Shown here: positions 10,228-20,735 of the stretch, piece after piece
Position numbering within the stretch: position 1 is the stretch's first letter
How the letters are laid out: every line of letters begins with the position of its first letter
NCBI GenBank assembly: GCA_019751945.1
Contig: JAIEMT010000016.1
Span: forward strand, 82,556 to 146,555
Direction of reading: 5' to 3'
DNA: 64,000 nucleotides
Source of the DNA: a bacterium
GTDB lineage: Bacteria; Bdellovibrionota; UBA1018
Program-made: the position numbers and the translations under genes
The notes under the pieces: generated by a model
Seen by the model: the letters and a program-made list of their open reading frames with translations, nothing else
Told to the model about the DNA's origin: nothing
The model's database searches: none

Positions 10228-10352
10228 CCCCCAGCAGTTTCTGCCCATTCAGAATCCCCATCCAAGACCGAAACGCTCTATGTGGCCAGCGAATGATTCC
10301 TGACCACAACCACAACAGAGCCTAGGATTTTAATTTAGCTGGAGAGCGGAAA

Positions 10353-10586
10353 ATGGACGAGAACAACGATCTACCCCAAGAAGAGATGACCGAGCTGAAC
10401 GAAGTCCTAGGCCAGTTTTTTGGTTCTGCCCAAGAAGTGGTTGAGCGTTACACGCACTGCTTACTCTGCGGAGCTCACTTGCACTTCAGTCATATTACGG
10501 ACTTCCACCGCAACATTACTCACGAGACTTCGCGTTGTCCGGAGTGCGGCGTCAAAGTTCGAAAGTTCATTCACAAACTGCAATAG
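10353..10586 (+). CDS. Small zinc-ribbon protein
   Basis: A 77-residue acidic-to-basic protein with CLLC near residue 37 and CPEC near residue 67, separated by a His-rich stretch (HLHFSHITDFHRN), so it very probably binds one zinc. GGAGAG lies a few bases before the ATG. It sits alone between uvrC and dacB with about 125 bases of featureless sequence in front. The function is unknown; small ribbons of this kind are often nucleic-acid or ribosome-associated. Confidence 0.65.
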   Translation: MDENNDLPQEEMTELNEVLGQFFGSAQEVVERYTHCLLCGAHLHFSHITDFHRNITHETSRCPECGVKVRKFIHKLQ

Positions 10587-10622
10587 CGCGCCTCGCCTTG
10601 TCGACACTGCGCCCTCCAGAGT

Positions 10623-10643
10623 AATTTCCCCGCGGGGGAAATT
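10623..10643. other. Perfect 9-bp inverted repeat at the dacB start
   Basis: AATTTCCCC and GGGGAAATT flank a three-base centre (GCG), and the repeat ends seven bases before the dacB ATG at 10650. In RNA it would form a tight hairpin directly beside the G-rich ribosome-binding region (TTTGGGGG). There is no T-run after it, so it is a poor terminator. A protein-binding operator or a structure that limits dacB translation are the alternatives. Confidence 0.5.
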
Positions 10644-10649
10644 TGGGGG

Positions 10650-12143
10650 ATGGTCTTTTTATTGCTCTTGCTTGGCGTAACAACCGCTCAAGCTTCCATC
10701 ACAAAAGAAGAGGCTCCAGAGTATTTTCCGGATGGCGGAGCTTGGTATCCTCGCGCCGAAGATTTCACGTTGAGCCGTCGGCAGGAGTTGGTCGATCTCG
10801 AAGTTGTTCCCGTAGAAAATCAAGCGGTCGCTTGGAACTGGGGCGATGTATTTAAGATTTCCAAAGATCCCACGGCATTTTTCGGAGTGCGCTTCGACGG
10901 ATACTCCGCAAGAGAGAATCAGCTCTTCACCTTAGCGTCGAATACCAAGCTGTTTACGACTGCAGCGGCGTTGCATTTCTTGGGCGCAGACTATCGCTTT
11001 GAAACTCAGTTGAAATGGTCGCAGGGAAGTGACGCCACTCAAGCCGACAATCTGGTCTTGGTGGGTTCCGGAGATCCGACCTGGGGACTTCGTACGGTTG
11101 AGAAGGGCATTCGTACCCGCGTAGCCGCCATTGTCGAGGAGTTTGGAAGGGCGGGCATTCGGGAAGTCCGTGGCGAGTTTCAGGTGATGTCGGTGGACCC
11201 TCGCTGGGATCAGCTCGAGTTTCCTCCAGGGTGGTTGGAGTCGGATAAGGACGAATGCTACGGGGCCCTTCCTCAGGGATTCAACTTACAGGAAAATTGT
11301 TCCACCTTTCGAGTGACTTCTCCCACCACCGGCTCTTGGTTGGATGAAGGCGTGCCCACTCCGGTGAAATTAAAAATCACTTCCGGACCAAAAACTGCGC
11401 TGTCGTTGCAGCTGGTCCGCGATCAGAGGACGCGCGCATTCTCTTACGTGGTTTCCGGAACGTGGAAGAGTGGAGCGAAGGCAGCAGACTTTTGGTTACC
11501 GGTTCACGATGTTCAGGGCTGGGTGAAAAATCTTTTCCTTGCAGCCTTGAAGAAAGAAGGCATTGCTTACAATCCCAGTTCTTCGGTGGCGCAGGCCGTG
11601 AGCCATCCGGTGATGACGTTTCAGTCCATTCCCCTGAGCAATATTTTGAGACCGATGAATAAGCTGAGCAGCAATCTCGTGGCTGGCGCTCTTTTTCAAG
11701 CCATCGGATCGCAGGCCCAGATCCAAGATTATTTTCAGCGCCTCGATCCGACCCTCAACACGATGACCGTGTACGACGGACCTGGAATTTCGCGACTCAA
11801 TCAAGTGACTCCTTCGGGCATGGCTCGGTTCTTAGAAATTCTCCGTGCGGATTCGAATTTTCCAGCAGTGTGGAATTCTCTTTCCATCGCGGGAGTGGAC
11901 GGGACGTTGGCAAATCGAATGGAGAAGACTTCTGCAGAAGGGACCGTGCGTGGCAAGACCGGGACGTTGAGTGGGGTATACAATTTGTCGGGATTTGTCC
12001 CCAAGTACGACGCACAGCGCACGATAACCGACTACATACCGTTTGTTATCTTTGGTCGTTCTTCGCCTAACTATCGTTTAACGGTTCACGCCATTCAGGA
12101 CCGCGCGGCTGCCCACCTCTTTGACGTTGTCAACGGACCTTAA
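10650..12143 (+). CDS. dacB: D-alanyl-D-alanine carboxypeptidase/endopeptidase (PBP4 family)
   Basis: A class C low-molecular-weight penicillin-binding protein of 497 residues that trims or cleaves peptidoglycan cross-links in the periplasm. The signal peptide ends near TAQA (residues 11-15). All three active-site motifs are present: SxxK as SNTK at residues 97-100, SxN as SSN at 340-342 and KTG at 436-438. The insertion between the first two motifs is typical of DacB. The start ATG is close behind a perfect inverted repeat (10623-10643). The length matches family norms. Confidence 0.93.
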   Translation: MVFLLLLLGVTTAQASITKEEAPEYFPDGGAWYPRAEDFTLSRRQELVDLEVVPVENQAVAWNWGDVFKISKDPTAFFGVRFDGYSARENQLFTLASNTKLFTTAAALHFLGADYRFETQLKWSQGSDATQADNLVLVGSGDPTWGLRTVEKGIRTRVAAIVEEFGRAGIREVRGEFQVMSVDPRWDQLEFPPGWLESDKDECYGALPQGFNLQENCSTFRVTSPTTGSWLDEGVPTPVKLKITSGPKTALSLQLVRDQRTRAFSYVVSGTWKSGAKAADFWLPVHDVQGWVKNLFLAALKKEGIAYNPSSSVAQAVSHPVMTFQSIPLSNILRPMNKLSSNLVAGALFQAIGSQAQIQDYFQRLDPTLNTMTVYDGPGISRLNQVTPSGMARFLEILRADSNFPAVWNSLSIAGVDGTLANRMEKTSAEGTVRGKTGTLSGVYNLSGFVPKYDAQRTITDYIPFVIFGRSSPNYRLTVHAIQDRAAAHLFDVVNGP

Positions 12144-12161
12144 ATCAAAGATATTCAGGGC

Positions 12162-12878
12162 ATGTCGAAATCCCAAACAACTCAGACTTGGAAGCGCTCG
12201 CTTCCAGCAAAAGCAGTAGTGATGGCGCGCAAAAGTTCTTCGAAAAAAGCGCTGCCAAAATCAGAGCTGCTGATTCAAGCGGCAGCTGCTCCTGCTGCAA
12301 ATCGAAAATCGGAAACGTTGGATGAAATCTGCGCAGATCTGGGTGCGTGTCAGCGTTGCAAATTAGGGAAGTCTCGAACCAATATTGTTTTCGGTGATGG
12401 AAATCCCAAAGCCGAATTAGTTTTTGTGGGCGAAGCTCCTGGTGAAAACGAGGATCTAGAAGGTCGGCCGTTCATCGGACGTGCCGGTCAATTGCTTGAA
12501 AAGATGATTGAAGCCATGGGCCTGAGCCGCAGCGAAGTTTATATTTGTAATGTGGTGAAGTGCCGTCCTCCTGAAAATCGAAATCCTGAGACCGATGAAA
12601 TTGAAAGTTGCAGTCCGTTTCTTTTCCGACAGCTCGACCAAATCCAGCCCAAGGTTGTTGTGGCGCTTGGAAAGTTTGCTGCACAAACCTTGCTCCAAAC
12701 CGAGACTCGAATTTCTGAGTTACGCGGGAAGTTTTATCCGTATCGTGGAGCGAAACTGATACCGACGTTCCATCCCGCATACTTGCTGAGAAATCCTCCC
12801 TCGAAGCGTGAAGCTTGGGAAGATTTACAGCTCGTGGCAAAGGAGTTGGGACTTGAAATCCCCAAGAAATCTCCTTAA
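12162..12878 (+). CDS. Family 4 uracil-DNA glycosylase (iron-sulfur)
   Basis: A 238-residue type 4 UDG that excises uracil from DNA to start base excision repair. Four cysteines expected to hold a [4Fe-4S] cluster are at residues 63, 66, 134 and 150 (CQRC, VVKC, ESC). The active-site GEAPG is near residue 90, followed by GRPFIGRAG, and HPAYLL closes the substrate pocket near residue 205. Compared with the family, there is an extra basic, Ser/Ala-rich N-terminus of about 50 residues. The in-frame ATG at 12222 is a possible shorter start. It overlaps the next gene by 26 bases. Confidence 0.92.
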   Translation: MSKSQTTQTWKRSLPAKAVVMARKSSSKKALPKSELLIQAAAAPAANRKSETLDEICADLGACQRCKLGKSRTNIVFGDGNPKAELVFVGEAPGENEDLEGRPFIGRAGQLLEKMIEAMGLSRSEVYICNVVKCRPPENRNPETDEIESCSPFLFRQLDQIQPKVVVALGKFAAQTLLQTETRISELRGKFYPYRGAKLIPTFHPAYLLRNPPSKREAWEDLQLVAKELGLEIPKKSP

Positions 12879-14160
12879 TCGCGGCCTACTCGGCCTCTTC
12901 GCTGTTGCGGTGGTGCCGAGTGTGGTTTTGCATTCTGAAATTCGTGGGACGATTGATCCCGCAACCTCGCAGTTCTTGAAGCAGTCCGTGAAAAAAGCGG
13001 AGGCGGCGAACGCAGAGGTTTTGATCATAGAATTGGACACTCCGGGTGGACTCCTCTCGAGCGCAAAAGAAATGGCACAGACGATTGGTCAATCCAAAGT
13101 GCCCGTGGTGGTTTATGTCTCGCCTCCAGGGGCGAGCGCTACTTCTGCGGGAGCAATTCTCACTTTGGCTTCGCATCGAGCAGCGATGGCTCCCGGAACA
13201 AATATCGGTGCCGCACATCCCGTTGAAGCGGATGGCAAAGATGTTCCAGGGGCGATGGGCGAGAAGGTGACGAACGACACCGCTGCCTTTGCGAAGAGCT
13301 TGGCCGAAACACGGGGCAGAAGTCTTGAGACGGCGGAGGCGATGGTTCGGAAGAGTCTGAGTTTGACTGCCCCAGAAGCTCTGAAAAGTAAAATCGTAGA
13401 ATCGCTCGCGGATAATATTCCTGACCTGCTGAGACAGCTGGATGGAAAAGAAATCAAACTCACGAGCGGCGAAGTGAAGAAGCCACAAACATCGAACGCC
13501 ACTGTTCAAAAAGAGCAGATGAGTTTGGGGCTTCGAATCTTGCATTTCTTAGCGCATCCCAATGTCGCTACGATTTTAATGACGGTAGCGATGCTCTGTA
13601 TTTACGTCGAGATCTCCAACCCGGGGGTTGTGATTCCGGGAGTAGTGGGAGCCATTGCACTGCTCTTAGCTTTCACCGCATTTCAGATGCTGCCCATTCG
13701 CACCACCGGCTTTCTTTTGATCGCTCTGGCGATGATTTTAATGATCGGTGAGGCTTTCGCGAATACTCACGGAGTGCTCGGCGCAGGTGGAGTGATCTCC
13801 TTTATACTAGGTATTCTCTGGGTGATCGATCCGAACGAGACCACCTTACGAATCAGCCCTCAAGTCTGGGTGCCTGCTGCAGCTGCGATGGGGGGCGGTA
13901 CTTTAGCAATCGGCTATTTTGCCACCCGCTCGCACCGACTTGCTGTGGTCGCTCGAGAAAAGATGGGAGGCTTTTCAGCTTCCGGCCTTTCTGGATATCG
14001 CGGACAGGTGGAGTCGATTTCCGCAGAAGGCCTTTCAGGCAAGGCCAGTTTTCGTGGTGAGATTTGGGATGTGTTCAGTTCAGAGCCCTTGCAAATCGGC
14101 GCTTCGGTGGAAGTCGCGAAGGTCGATGGCATGAAAGCTTTTGTGAAGCGGGTCCATTAA
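12853..14160 (+). CDS. nfeD: NfeD-type membrane serine protease (ClpP-class)
   Basis: A long-form NfeD/NfeD1b protein of about 435 residues. After a signal peptide comes a ClpP/SppA-like serine protease domain (LDTPGG, then [12 protein letters not shown] carrying the nucleophile Ser, then GTNIGAAHP). Four or five membrane helices follow (about 240-360), and the protein ends with a soluble OB-fold NfeD domain (GYRGQVESI...). I choose the TTG at 12853 because AGGAG lies seven bases upstream and the resulting N-terminus is a proper signal peptide; the frame is open further upstream. NfeD proteins act on stomatin-type partners, and one is encoded immediately downstream. Confidence 0.88.
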   Translation: MKSPRNLLNRGLLGLFAVAVVPSVVLHSEIRGTIDPATSQFLKQSVKKAEAANAEVLIIELDTPGGLLSSAKEMAQTIGQSKVPVVVYVSPPGASATSAGAILTLASHRAAMAPGTNIGAAHPVEADGKDVPGAMGEKVTNDTAAFAKSLAETRGRSLETAEAMVRKSLSLTAPEALKSKIVESLADNIPDLLRQLDGKEIKLTSGEVKKPQTSNATVQKEQMSLGLRILHFLAHPNVATILMTVAMLCIYVEISNPGVVIPGVVGAIALLLAFTAFQMLPIRTTGFLLIALAMILMIGEAFANTHGVLGAGGVISFILGILWVIDPNETTLRISPQVWVPAAAAMGGGTLAIGYFATRSHRLAVVAREKMGGFSASGLSGYRGQVESISAEGLSGKASFRGEIWDVFSSEPLQIGASVEVAKVDGMKAFVKRVH

Positions 14161-14180
14161 TAACAGAAGGAAGGTCAGCC

Positions 14181-14936
14181 ATGTTTTCAGGTGGTTTCTT
14201 TTTTATCTTTTTGGGTGTCTTGTTCCTGATTCTCAGCGTGAAAGTACTCAATGAGTACGAACGCGGAGTGATCTTTCGTCTCGGACGAATCATTGGCGCG
14301 AAGGGCCCGGGTTTGATTATCCTGATTCCCATTTTGGACCGAATGGTTCGAGTTGATATGCGAACGGTGACGATGGATGTACCTCCTCAAGATGTCATTT
14401 CGAAAGACAACGTCACCATTAAGGTGAACGCGGTGGTTTATTTCCGCGTTGTGGATCCGAACCGCGCCGTCGTGGAGGTGGAAAACTTCTTGCTCGCAAC
14501 TTCTAAGCTCGCTCAAACCACGTTACGATCGGTGCTGGGACAGGTGGAGTTGGACGAATTGCTGTCGTCGCGGGAGTCGATCAACCATCGTTTACAAACC
14601 ATCTTAGATGGACAGACGGAGCCGTGGGGGGTGAAGGTTTCGAACGTCGAAGTGAAGCAAATCGACTTGCCGGTGGAAATGCAACGAGCGATGGCGAAGC
14701 AAGCCGAGGCCGAACGTGAGCGTCGTGCGAAGATTATTGCGGCAGAAGGGGAGTTGCAGGCCTCTGAAAAACTCTCTGAAGCAGCAAAAGTCATGGCATC
14801 TCAACCCATCTCTTTACAGCTTCGCTACCTTCAAACCATTCGCGAAATGTCGAGTGAACATACGACGAATACCATTGTCCCGTTACCCATCGATCTTATT
14901 TCGCCTTTCTTGAAAATGATGAGTAAGAATTCATGA
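14181..14936 (+). CDS. SPFH/stomatin-family membrane protein (slipin)
   Basis: A 251-residue slipin: one N-terminal membrane hairpin (residues 2-25), then the SPFH/band-7 domain ([35 protein letters not shown]) and a C-terminal coiled coil rich in Ala, Glu and Arg. Such proteins form large ring-like or raft-like assemblies, and in bacteria and archaea they are clipped by the neighbouring NfeD protease. The start ATG at 14181 follows GAAGGAAGG with good spacing; longer open sequence upstream lies inside nfeD. It overlaps the next gene by four bases (ATGA). Confidence 0.92.
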   Translation: MFSGGFFFIFLGVLFLILSVKVLNEYERGVIFRLGRIIGAKGPGLIILIPILDRMVRVDMRTVTMDVPPQDVISKDNVTIKVNAVVYFRVVDPNRAVVEVENFLLATSKLAQTTLRSVLGQVELDELLSSRESINHRLQTILDGQTEPWGVKVSNVEVKQIDLPVEMQRAMAKQAEAERERRAKIIAAEGELQASEKLSEAAKVMASQPISLQLRYLQTIREMSSEHTTNTIVPLPIDLISPFLKMMSKNS

Positions 14937-15634
14937 GAGCGGGGGATTGGTTTAAAGAGGCCTTTCAAGAATTCAAAAAAGATCCCTTGGGATGCCTTTT
15001 GATTTTGCTCATTTATTCGGTCATTACGTTCTCTACGCGAATGATTCCTAAGCTGGGCGTGGTTTTTGAAACGCTTTTGCATCCGCTGCTGATTGGGGGA
15101 TTAATGATCGGTTGGAACCGTCTCCGCATTCAAGGCGAAGTTCGCGCTGGCGACGTGTTCTACGGATTTCAGAACAAGGCAAAAGAGCTCTTTACCATTG
15201 GGCTTCTTGCTCTGCCCATTTTGGGAAGCATTGTCGCAGTGATGGTCACTCTCTTTTTTCTGACGACACGATTGGAGCGATTCGATGCAGCGGCAATGGC
15301 TACGGCGATGACCGATCCCCTCTTTATTTTTGGTCTGGTAGTCGTGGCGCTCATTATTACTTGCTACCTGATTTTGATGCTCTTTGCGCCGCTTCTGGTG
15401 GTTTTCAAGGATTACAAGCCTTGGCAGGCCATGAAAGAGAGTGCTAACGCGTGTATGAAGCATTGGTGGCCGCTCACAGTGTACTCCCTTTGGGCGGTTC
15501 TCTGGTTCTTTGTGGCTTTAATTCCGTTGGGGCTCGGGCTTCTTGTATTTGTGCCTGTGGCTTCGATTTCCTTTTTAAAGGCATATGGCGCGATCTTCGG
15601 GCATCCCACACAACTCGCAAAAACTGAGCCTTGA
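14933..15634 (+). CDS. BPSS1780-like multi-pass membrane protein
   Basis: A 233-residue inner-membrane protein with about six hydrophobic helices. It begins with a conserved amphipathic head ([14 protein letters not shown]) and carries a GDVFYGF segment between helices, as in the BPSS1780 family. The function is unknown. It is translationally coupled to the slipin gene and overlaps the following glycosylase gene by 50 bases, so nfeD, the slipin and this protein are likely made together and may form one membrane complex. Confidence 0.7.
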   Translation: MRAGDWFKEAFQEFKKDPLGCLLILLIYSVITFSTRMIPKLGVVFETLLHPLLIGGLMIGWNRLRIQGEVRAGDVFYGFQNKAKELFTIGLLALPILGSIVAVMVTLFFLTTRLERFDAAAMATAMTDPLFIFGLVVVALIITCYLILMLFAPLLVVFKDYKPWQAMKESANACMKHWWPLTVYSLWAVLWFFVALIPLGLGLLVFVPVASISFLKAYGAIFGHPTQLAKTEP

Positions 15635-16787
15635 TCAGGCACGAAGCTTAGTCTTACATTCCCAGCGGCTCACTGCTCGTAAACCGTTTGGGACGGGAGT
15701 CGCTGCCACCCTTTCTGCCGTTGAGCATCTGGGCTACGTGCAGATCGATACGATTTCAGTCGTGGAGCGCGCTCATCACCACGTGCTTTGGTCTCGCGTG
15801 CCGGACTACACTCCCCGGGTTTTGCATCAGCTTCAATTTGAGCAGAAAAAAATCTTTGAGTACTGGAGTCACGCCGCTGCGTTTCTCCCCATGCGAGACT
15901 ATCGATTTTCTTTGCGCCGAAAGAATCAGTACCTCTCTGGAAGAAAGCACTACCGTTCGAAGAATAAAAAAGTTCGTGAACTGGTGCTGAAGAGAATTCA
16001 GAACGAAGGTCCGTTGCAGGCGCGTGACTTCGAAGCCCCTAAACGCTCGAAGTCGGGCCCCTGGTTCGAATGGAAACCCGCCAAGGTGGCCCTCGAGCAG
16101 TTGTTCTTGGAAGGCACGCTGATGGTGCCCGAGCGTCGAGGCTTTCAAAAAGTTTTTGATCTCACCGAGCGAGTTCTCTCGGGTGTGAGTGAAGTGAATT
16201 GGAGTGCACCGACCGAGGCGGAATTTGCGCAGCATCTTATTCGAAATGCCCTACGGTTTCAGGGATTCGCCTCCTTGGATGAGGTAAGTTACTTGCGTCA
16301 GGGGGTGAAGAGCATTGTCGCCAAGGAGTTGAGAAATTTGGAAGAAGCAGGGGAGCTTCAAAGAATTCAAATTGGAGGAGAAAAAGGTTCTGAAAGTTAT
16401 GCTCTAAGCTCCCTCTTGGAAAAGATTTCGAACGAGAGTCTCGACCAAGTTCGGATTTTGTCTCCCTTCGATAACTTTATAATCCAGAGAAAGCGTCTCC
16501 GCCGCCTCTTTGATTACGACTATGTCATTGAGTGCTACGTCCCTGAACCCAAGCGTAAGTTCGGCTACTTTTGTTTGCCTATTCTCTATGGCGACCGCCT
16601 AGTGGGACGAATCGATGCCAAGGCCGAACGGGATCAAAAGCTTCTGATTGTGAAATCTGCGTTCTTTGAGAAGGCGGCATCGAAGCTCCGAAAAGATCAG
16701 CGATTCATGACGGAGTTCATGCAGGAGCTGGAAGGTTTCGCTGAATTCAACGGCTGTGAACGGGTTGAGGCTCGAGCTCTCGGTTGA
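15585..16787 (+). CDS. YcaQ/AlkX-like winged-helix DNA glycosylase
   Basis: A 400-residue member of the HTH_42 family, whose characterised members (E. coli YcaQ, Streptomyces AlkZ) are glycosylases that unhook DNA interstrand crosslinks and bulky alkyl adducts. Tandem winged helices are expected. The catalytic QxD/QxQ motif is visible as QID at residues 53-55, and the family block SPFDNFIIQRKRL lies near residue 300. The start ATG lies 50 bases inside the preceding gene. It is the fourth repair gene in the first 17 kb, after uvrB, uvrC and the family 4 UDG. Substrate range cannot be read from sequence. Confidence 0.85.
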   Translation: MARSSGIPHNSQKLSLDQARSLVLHSQRLTARKPFGTGVAATLSAVEHLGYVQIDTISVVERAHHHVLWSRVPDYTPRVLHQLQFEQKKIFEYWSHAAAFLPMRDYRFSLRRKNQYLSGRKHYRSKNKKVRELVLKRIQNEGPLQARDFEAPKRSKSGPWFEWKPAKVALEQLFLEGTLMVPERRGFQKVFDLTERVLSGVSEVNWSAPTEAEFAQHLIRNALRFQGFASLDEVSYLRQGVKSIVAKELRNLEEAGELQRIQIGGEKGSESYALSSLLEKISNESLDQVRILSPFDNFIIQRKRLRRLFDYDYVIECYVPEPKRKFGYFCLPILYGDRLVGRIDAKAERDQKLLIVKSAFFEKAASKLRKDQRFMTEFMQELEGFAEFNGCERVEARALG

Positions 16788-16806
16788 ATCGTGCTAAGCA
16801 ATCGCT

Positions 16807-17865
16807 GTGTATTCCCTGGAAGACTATGATTTCCTGCTCCCCGAGGGCCTGATTGCCGAACGCCCCATCGAACCTCGCGATGCTTCGCGATTGCTCGTTT
16901 TGAATCGAGCAACTCGGAGTTGGGAGCATCGGCGTTTCAATGACCTATTGGACTATCTGAACGATCAAGATGTGCTCGTGGCGAATTCCACTCGAGTGAT
17001 TCCCGCTCGGTTTCGGGGATATCGAATTCTGCCTCGTGAAAAGCAGGGCGGGAAAGTTGAAGTTCTTCTTCTAAAGAAACAAGGTGAGAATCTTTGGGAG
17101 GCCGCCTTTCACGCCAGCGTGCGCGGACTCGTCGGAGTGCGATTTAAGTTTTCGATTCCTTCAGGCGGAGAATTACAAGGCGAAATCACTCGCGGTTCGG
17201 TGGATTCTCCTCATGGAACCGTTTGGGTTCAGTTCGATCGCGATCCTCTGACGTCGGGTGCGGGTTCGATTCCTTTGCCTCCTTACATCAATCGAGATCC
17301 CGAACAGTCCGACGAGAAGAGTTATCAAACCATTTACGCGAAGACCCCGGGGTCGGTGGCGGCACCGACGGCGGGGTTGCACTTCACTCCTCAGATTTTA
17401 GAAAAACTGAAGAAACAGGGCGTGGGCTGGCAGGAAGTTCTCTTGAATGTGGGGCTGGGAACTTTCCGACCGGTGAAAGTTTCGGATATCCGCGGGCACG
17501 AAATGCATGCGGAGGACTTCGAGGTGGAAGACAGAGCTGCCCGGGCGATCACCGAGGCGAAGCAGGCCGGAAAAAGAATTGTGGCGGTGGGAACGACTTC
17601 GGTTCGTGTCCTCGAAACGGCTTGGGATTCTGAGGCCAAGAGGCTTCGAAGTGGGGCAGGGAGTACCTCGATTTTTCTCTACCCGGGAGGGCCGAAAATC
17701 CGGGCAGTAGACAGGCTGATTACGAATTTTCACCTCCCGAAATCGACTCTTTTAATGTTGGTGAGTTCTCTCGCAGGACGGGACCTGACGCTGGCAGCCT
17801 ATCAGGACGCGGTTAAAATGAAGTACCGCTTCTTCAGTTACGGCGACGCCATGTTGATTCTGTAA
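16807..17865 (+). CDS. queA: S-adenosylmethionine:tRNA ribosyltransferase-isomerase
   Basis: QueA (352 residues) transfers and isomerises the ribosyl part of SAM onto 7-aminomethyl-7-deazaguanine at position 34 of tRNA, giving epoxyqueuosine. Family landmarks are present: DYDFLLPEGLIAERP at the N-terminus, VANSTRVIPAR, the PTAGLHFT block, GTFRPV and TNFHLPKSTLLMLVS. The start is a GTG. Tgt, which works just before QueA in the same pathway, is encoded 1.3 kb downstream. No preQ1 riboswitch-like structure is apparent upstream. Confidence 0.96.
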   Translation: MYSLEDYDFLLPEGLIAERPIEPRDASRLLVLNRATRSWEHRRFNDLLDYLNDQDVLVANSTRVIPARFRGYRILPREKQGGKVEVLLLKKQGENLWEAAFHASVRGLVGVRFKFSIPSGGELQGEITRGSVDSPHGTVWVQFDRDPLTSGAGSIPLPPYINRDPEQSDEKSYQTIYAKTPGSVAAPTAGLHFTPQILEKLKKQGVGWQEVLLNVGLGTFRPVKVSDIRGHEMHAEDFEVEDRAARAITEAKQAGKRIVAVGTTSVRVLETAWDSEAKRLRSGAGSTSIFLYPGGPKIRAVDRLITNFHLPKSTLLMLVSSLAGRDLTLAAYQDAVKMKYRFFSYGDAMLIL

Positions 17866-17942
17866 ATTATTCAATAACATAGCTATATTAAATAGTAATT
17901 GTGCATTGCGCTCAGCTAGGCGAAAATAGAGCTGGGGGCAAC

Positions 17943-18434
17943 ATGTTAAAACTACACTCTTTTTTAAAAATACCGGCCTGCATCATGGGGTTTTCCATGC
18001 TGGCTACCCCAGCTTTTGCGGGACAGGGAGAGGTCGAAAACAATCCGTCACAAAAGGTATCCTGTGGAAGAACTCCCGCCGACGACACTGTTGTTGACGA
18101 AGTCCTGAGAAATGGAACCCGACAGGCCATCATTAAACATGATTCTCAGGGGAATCCGACTTTTGTCGAAATGGTCACCAAGATCAATGGCAAGAAGGAC
18201 GAGAAGAAGTCCATCAACATGCAGGACCAGAAGAAGAAGCGGGACGCAGAACCCTATCTTCGTATCGAAAAAGACTGCGACAATCCTCCACCTGAAAGCT
18301 CTTTTTCAAGAAAACGAAGAGAGCTGCTCGAGAAGTTCAAGAGGAAGTCTCACGAAAATCGTCCCAAAATCGAAGAGGAAGCTCGTCAACTCGGCAAGGA
18401 TTTCGGCGTGGACCCCGCGGGCATTCCTAAATAA
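17943..18434 (+). CDS. Small secreted lysine-rich protein, unknown function
   Basis: A 163-residue protein with a signal peptide ending TPAFAG (residues 20-26), so it is probably periplasmic. The mature chain is strongly charged, with Lys/Arg/Glu runs in the second half that favour a helix, and it has two cysteines (about 40 and 104). The ATG at 17943 follows a GGGGG ribosome-binding site. The 80 bases in front are AT-rich, unlike the surroundings, and may hold a promoter. No family recognised. Confidence 0.55.
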   Translation: MLKLHSFLKIPACIMGFSMLATPAFAGQGEVENNPSQKVSCGRTPADDTVVDEVLRNGTRQAIIKHDSQGNPTFVEMVTKINGKKDEKKSINMQDQKKKRDAEPYLRIEKDCDNPPPESSFSRKRRELLEKFKRKSHENRPKIEEEARQLGKDFGVDPAGIPK

Positions 18435-18455
18435 TCTGTGCTATGACCTGGCTCC

Positions 18456-20705
<2,250 letters not shown>

Positions 20706-20735
20706 GTTTCAGGAAGTTTTCGTAGGAGAGAGTGT

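Noticed and set aside
10200..10352. A frameshift that would explain the short UvrC
   Set aside because: No frame after the stop encodes helix-hairpin-helix-like residues, so I cannot support a shift; treated as a natural shorter end.
17866..17942. preQ1 or other riboswitch near queA/tgt
   Set aside because: The AT-rich 77 bases follow queA and precede an unrelated secreted protein; no stem-plus-tail structure of the preQ1 type is seen.
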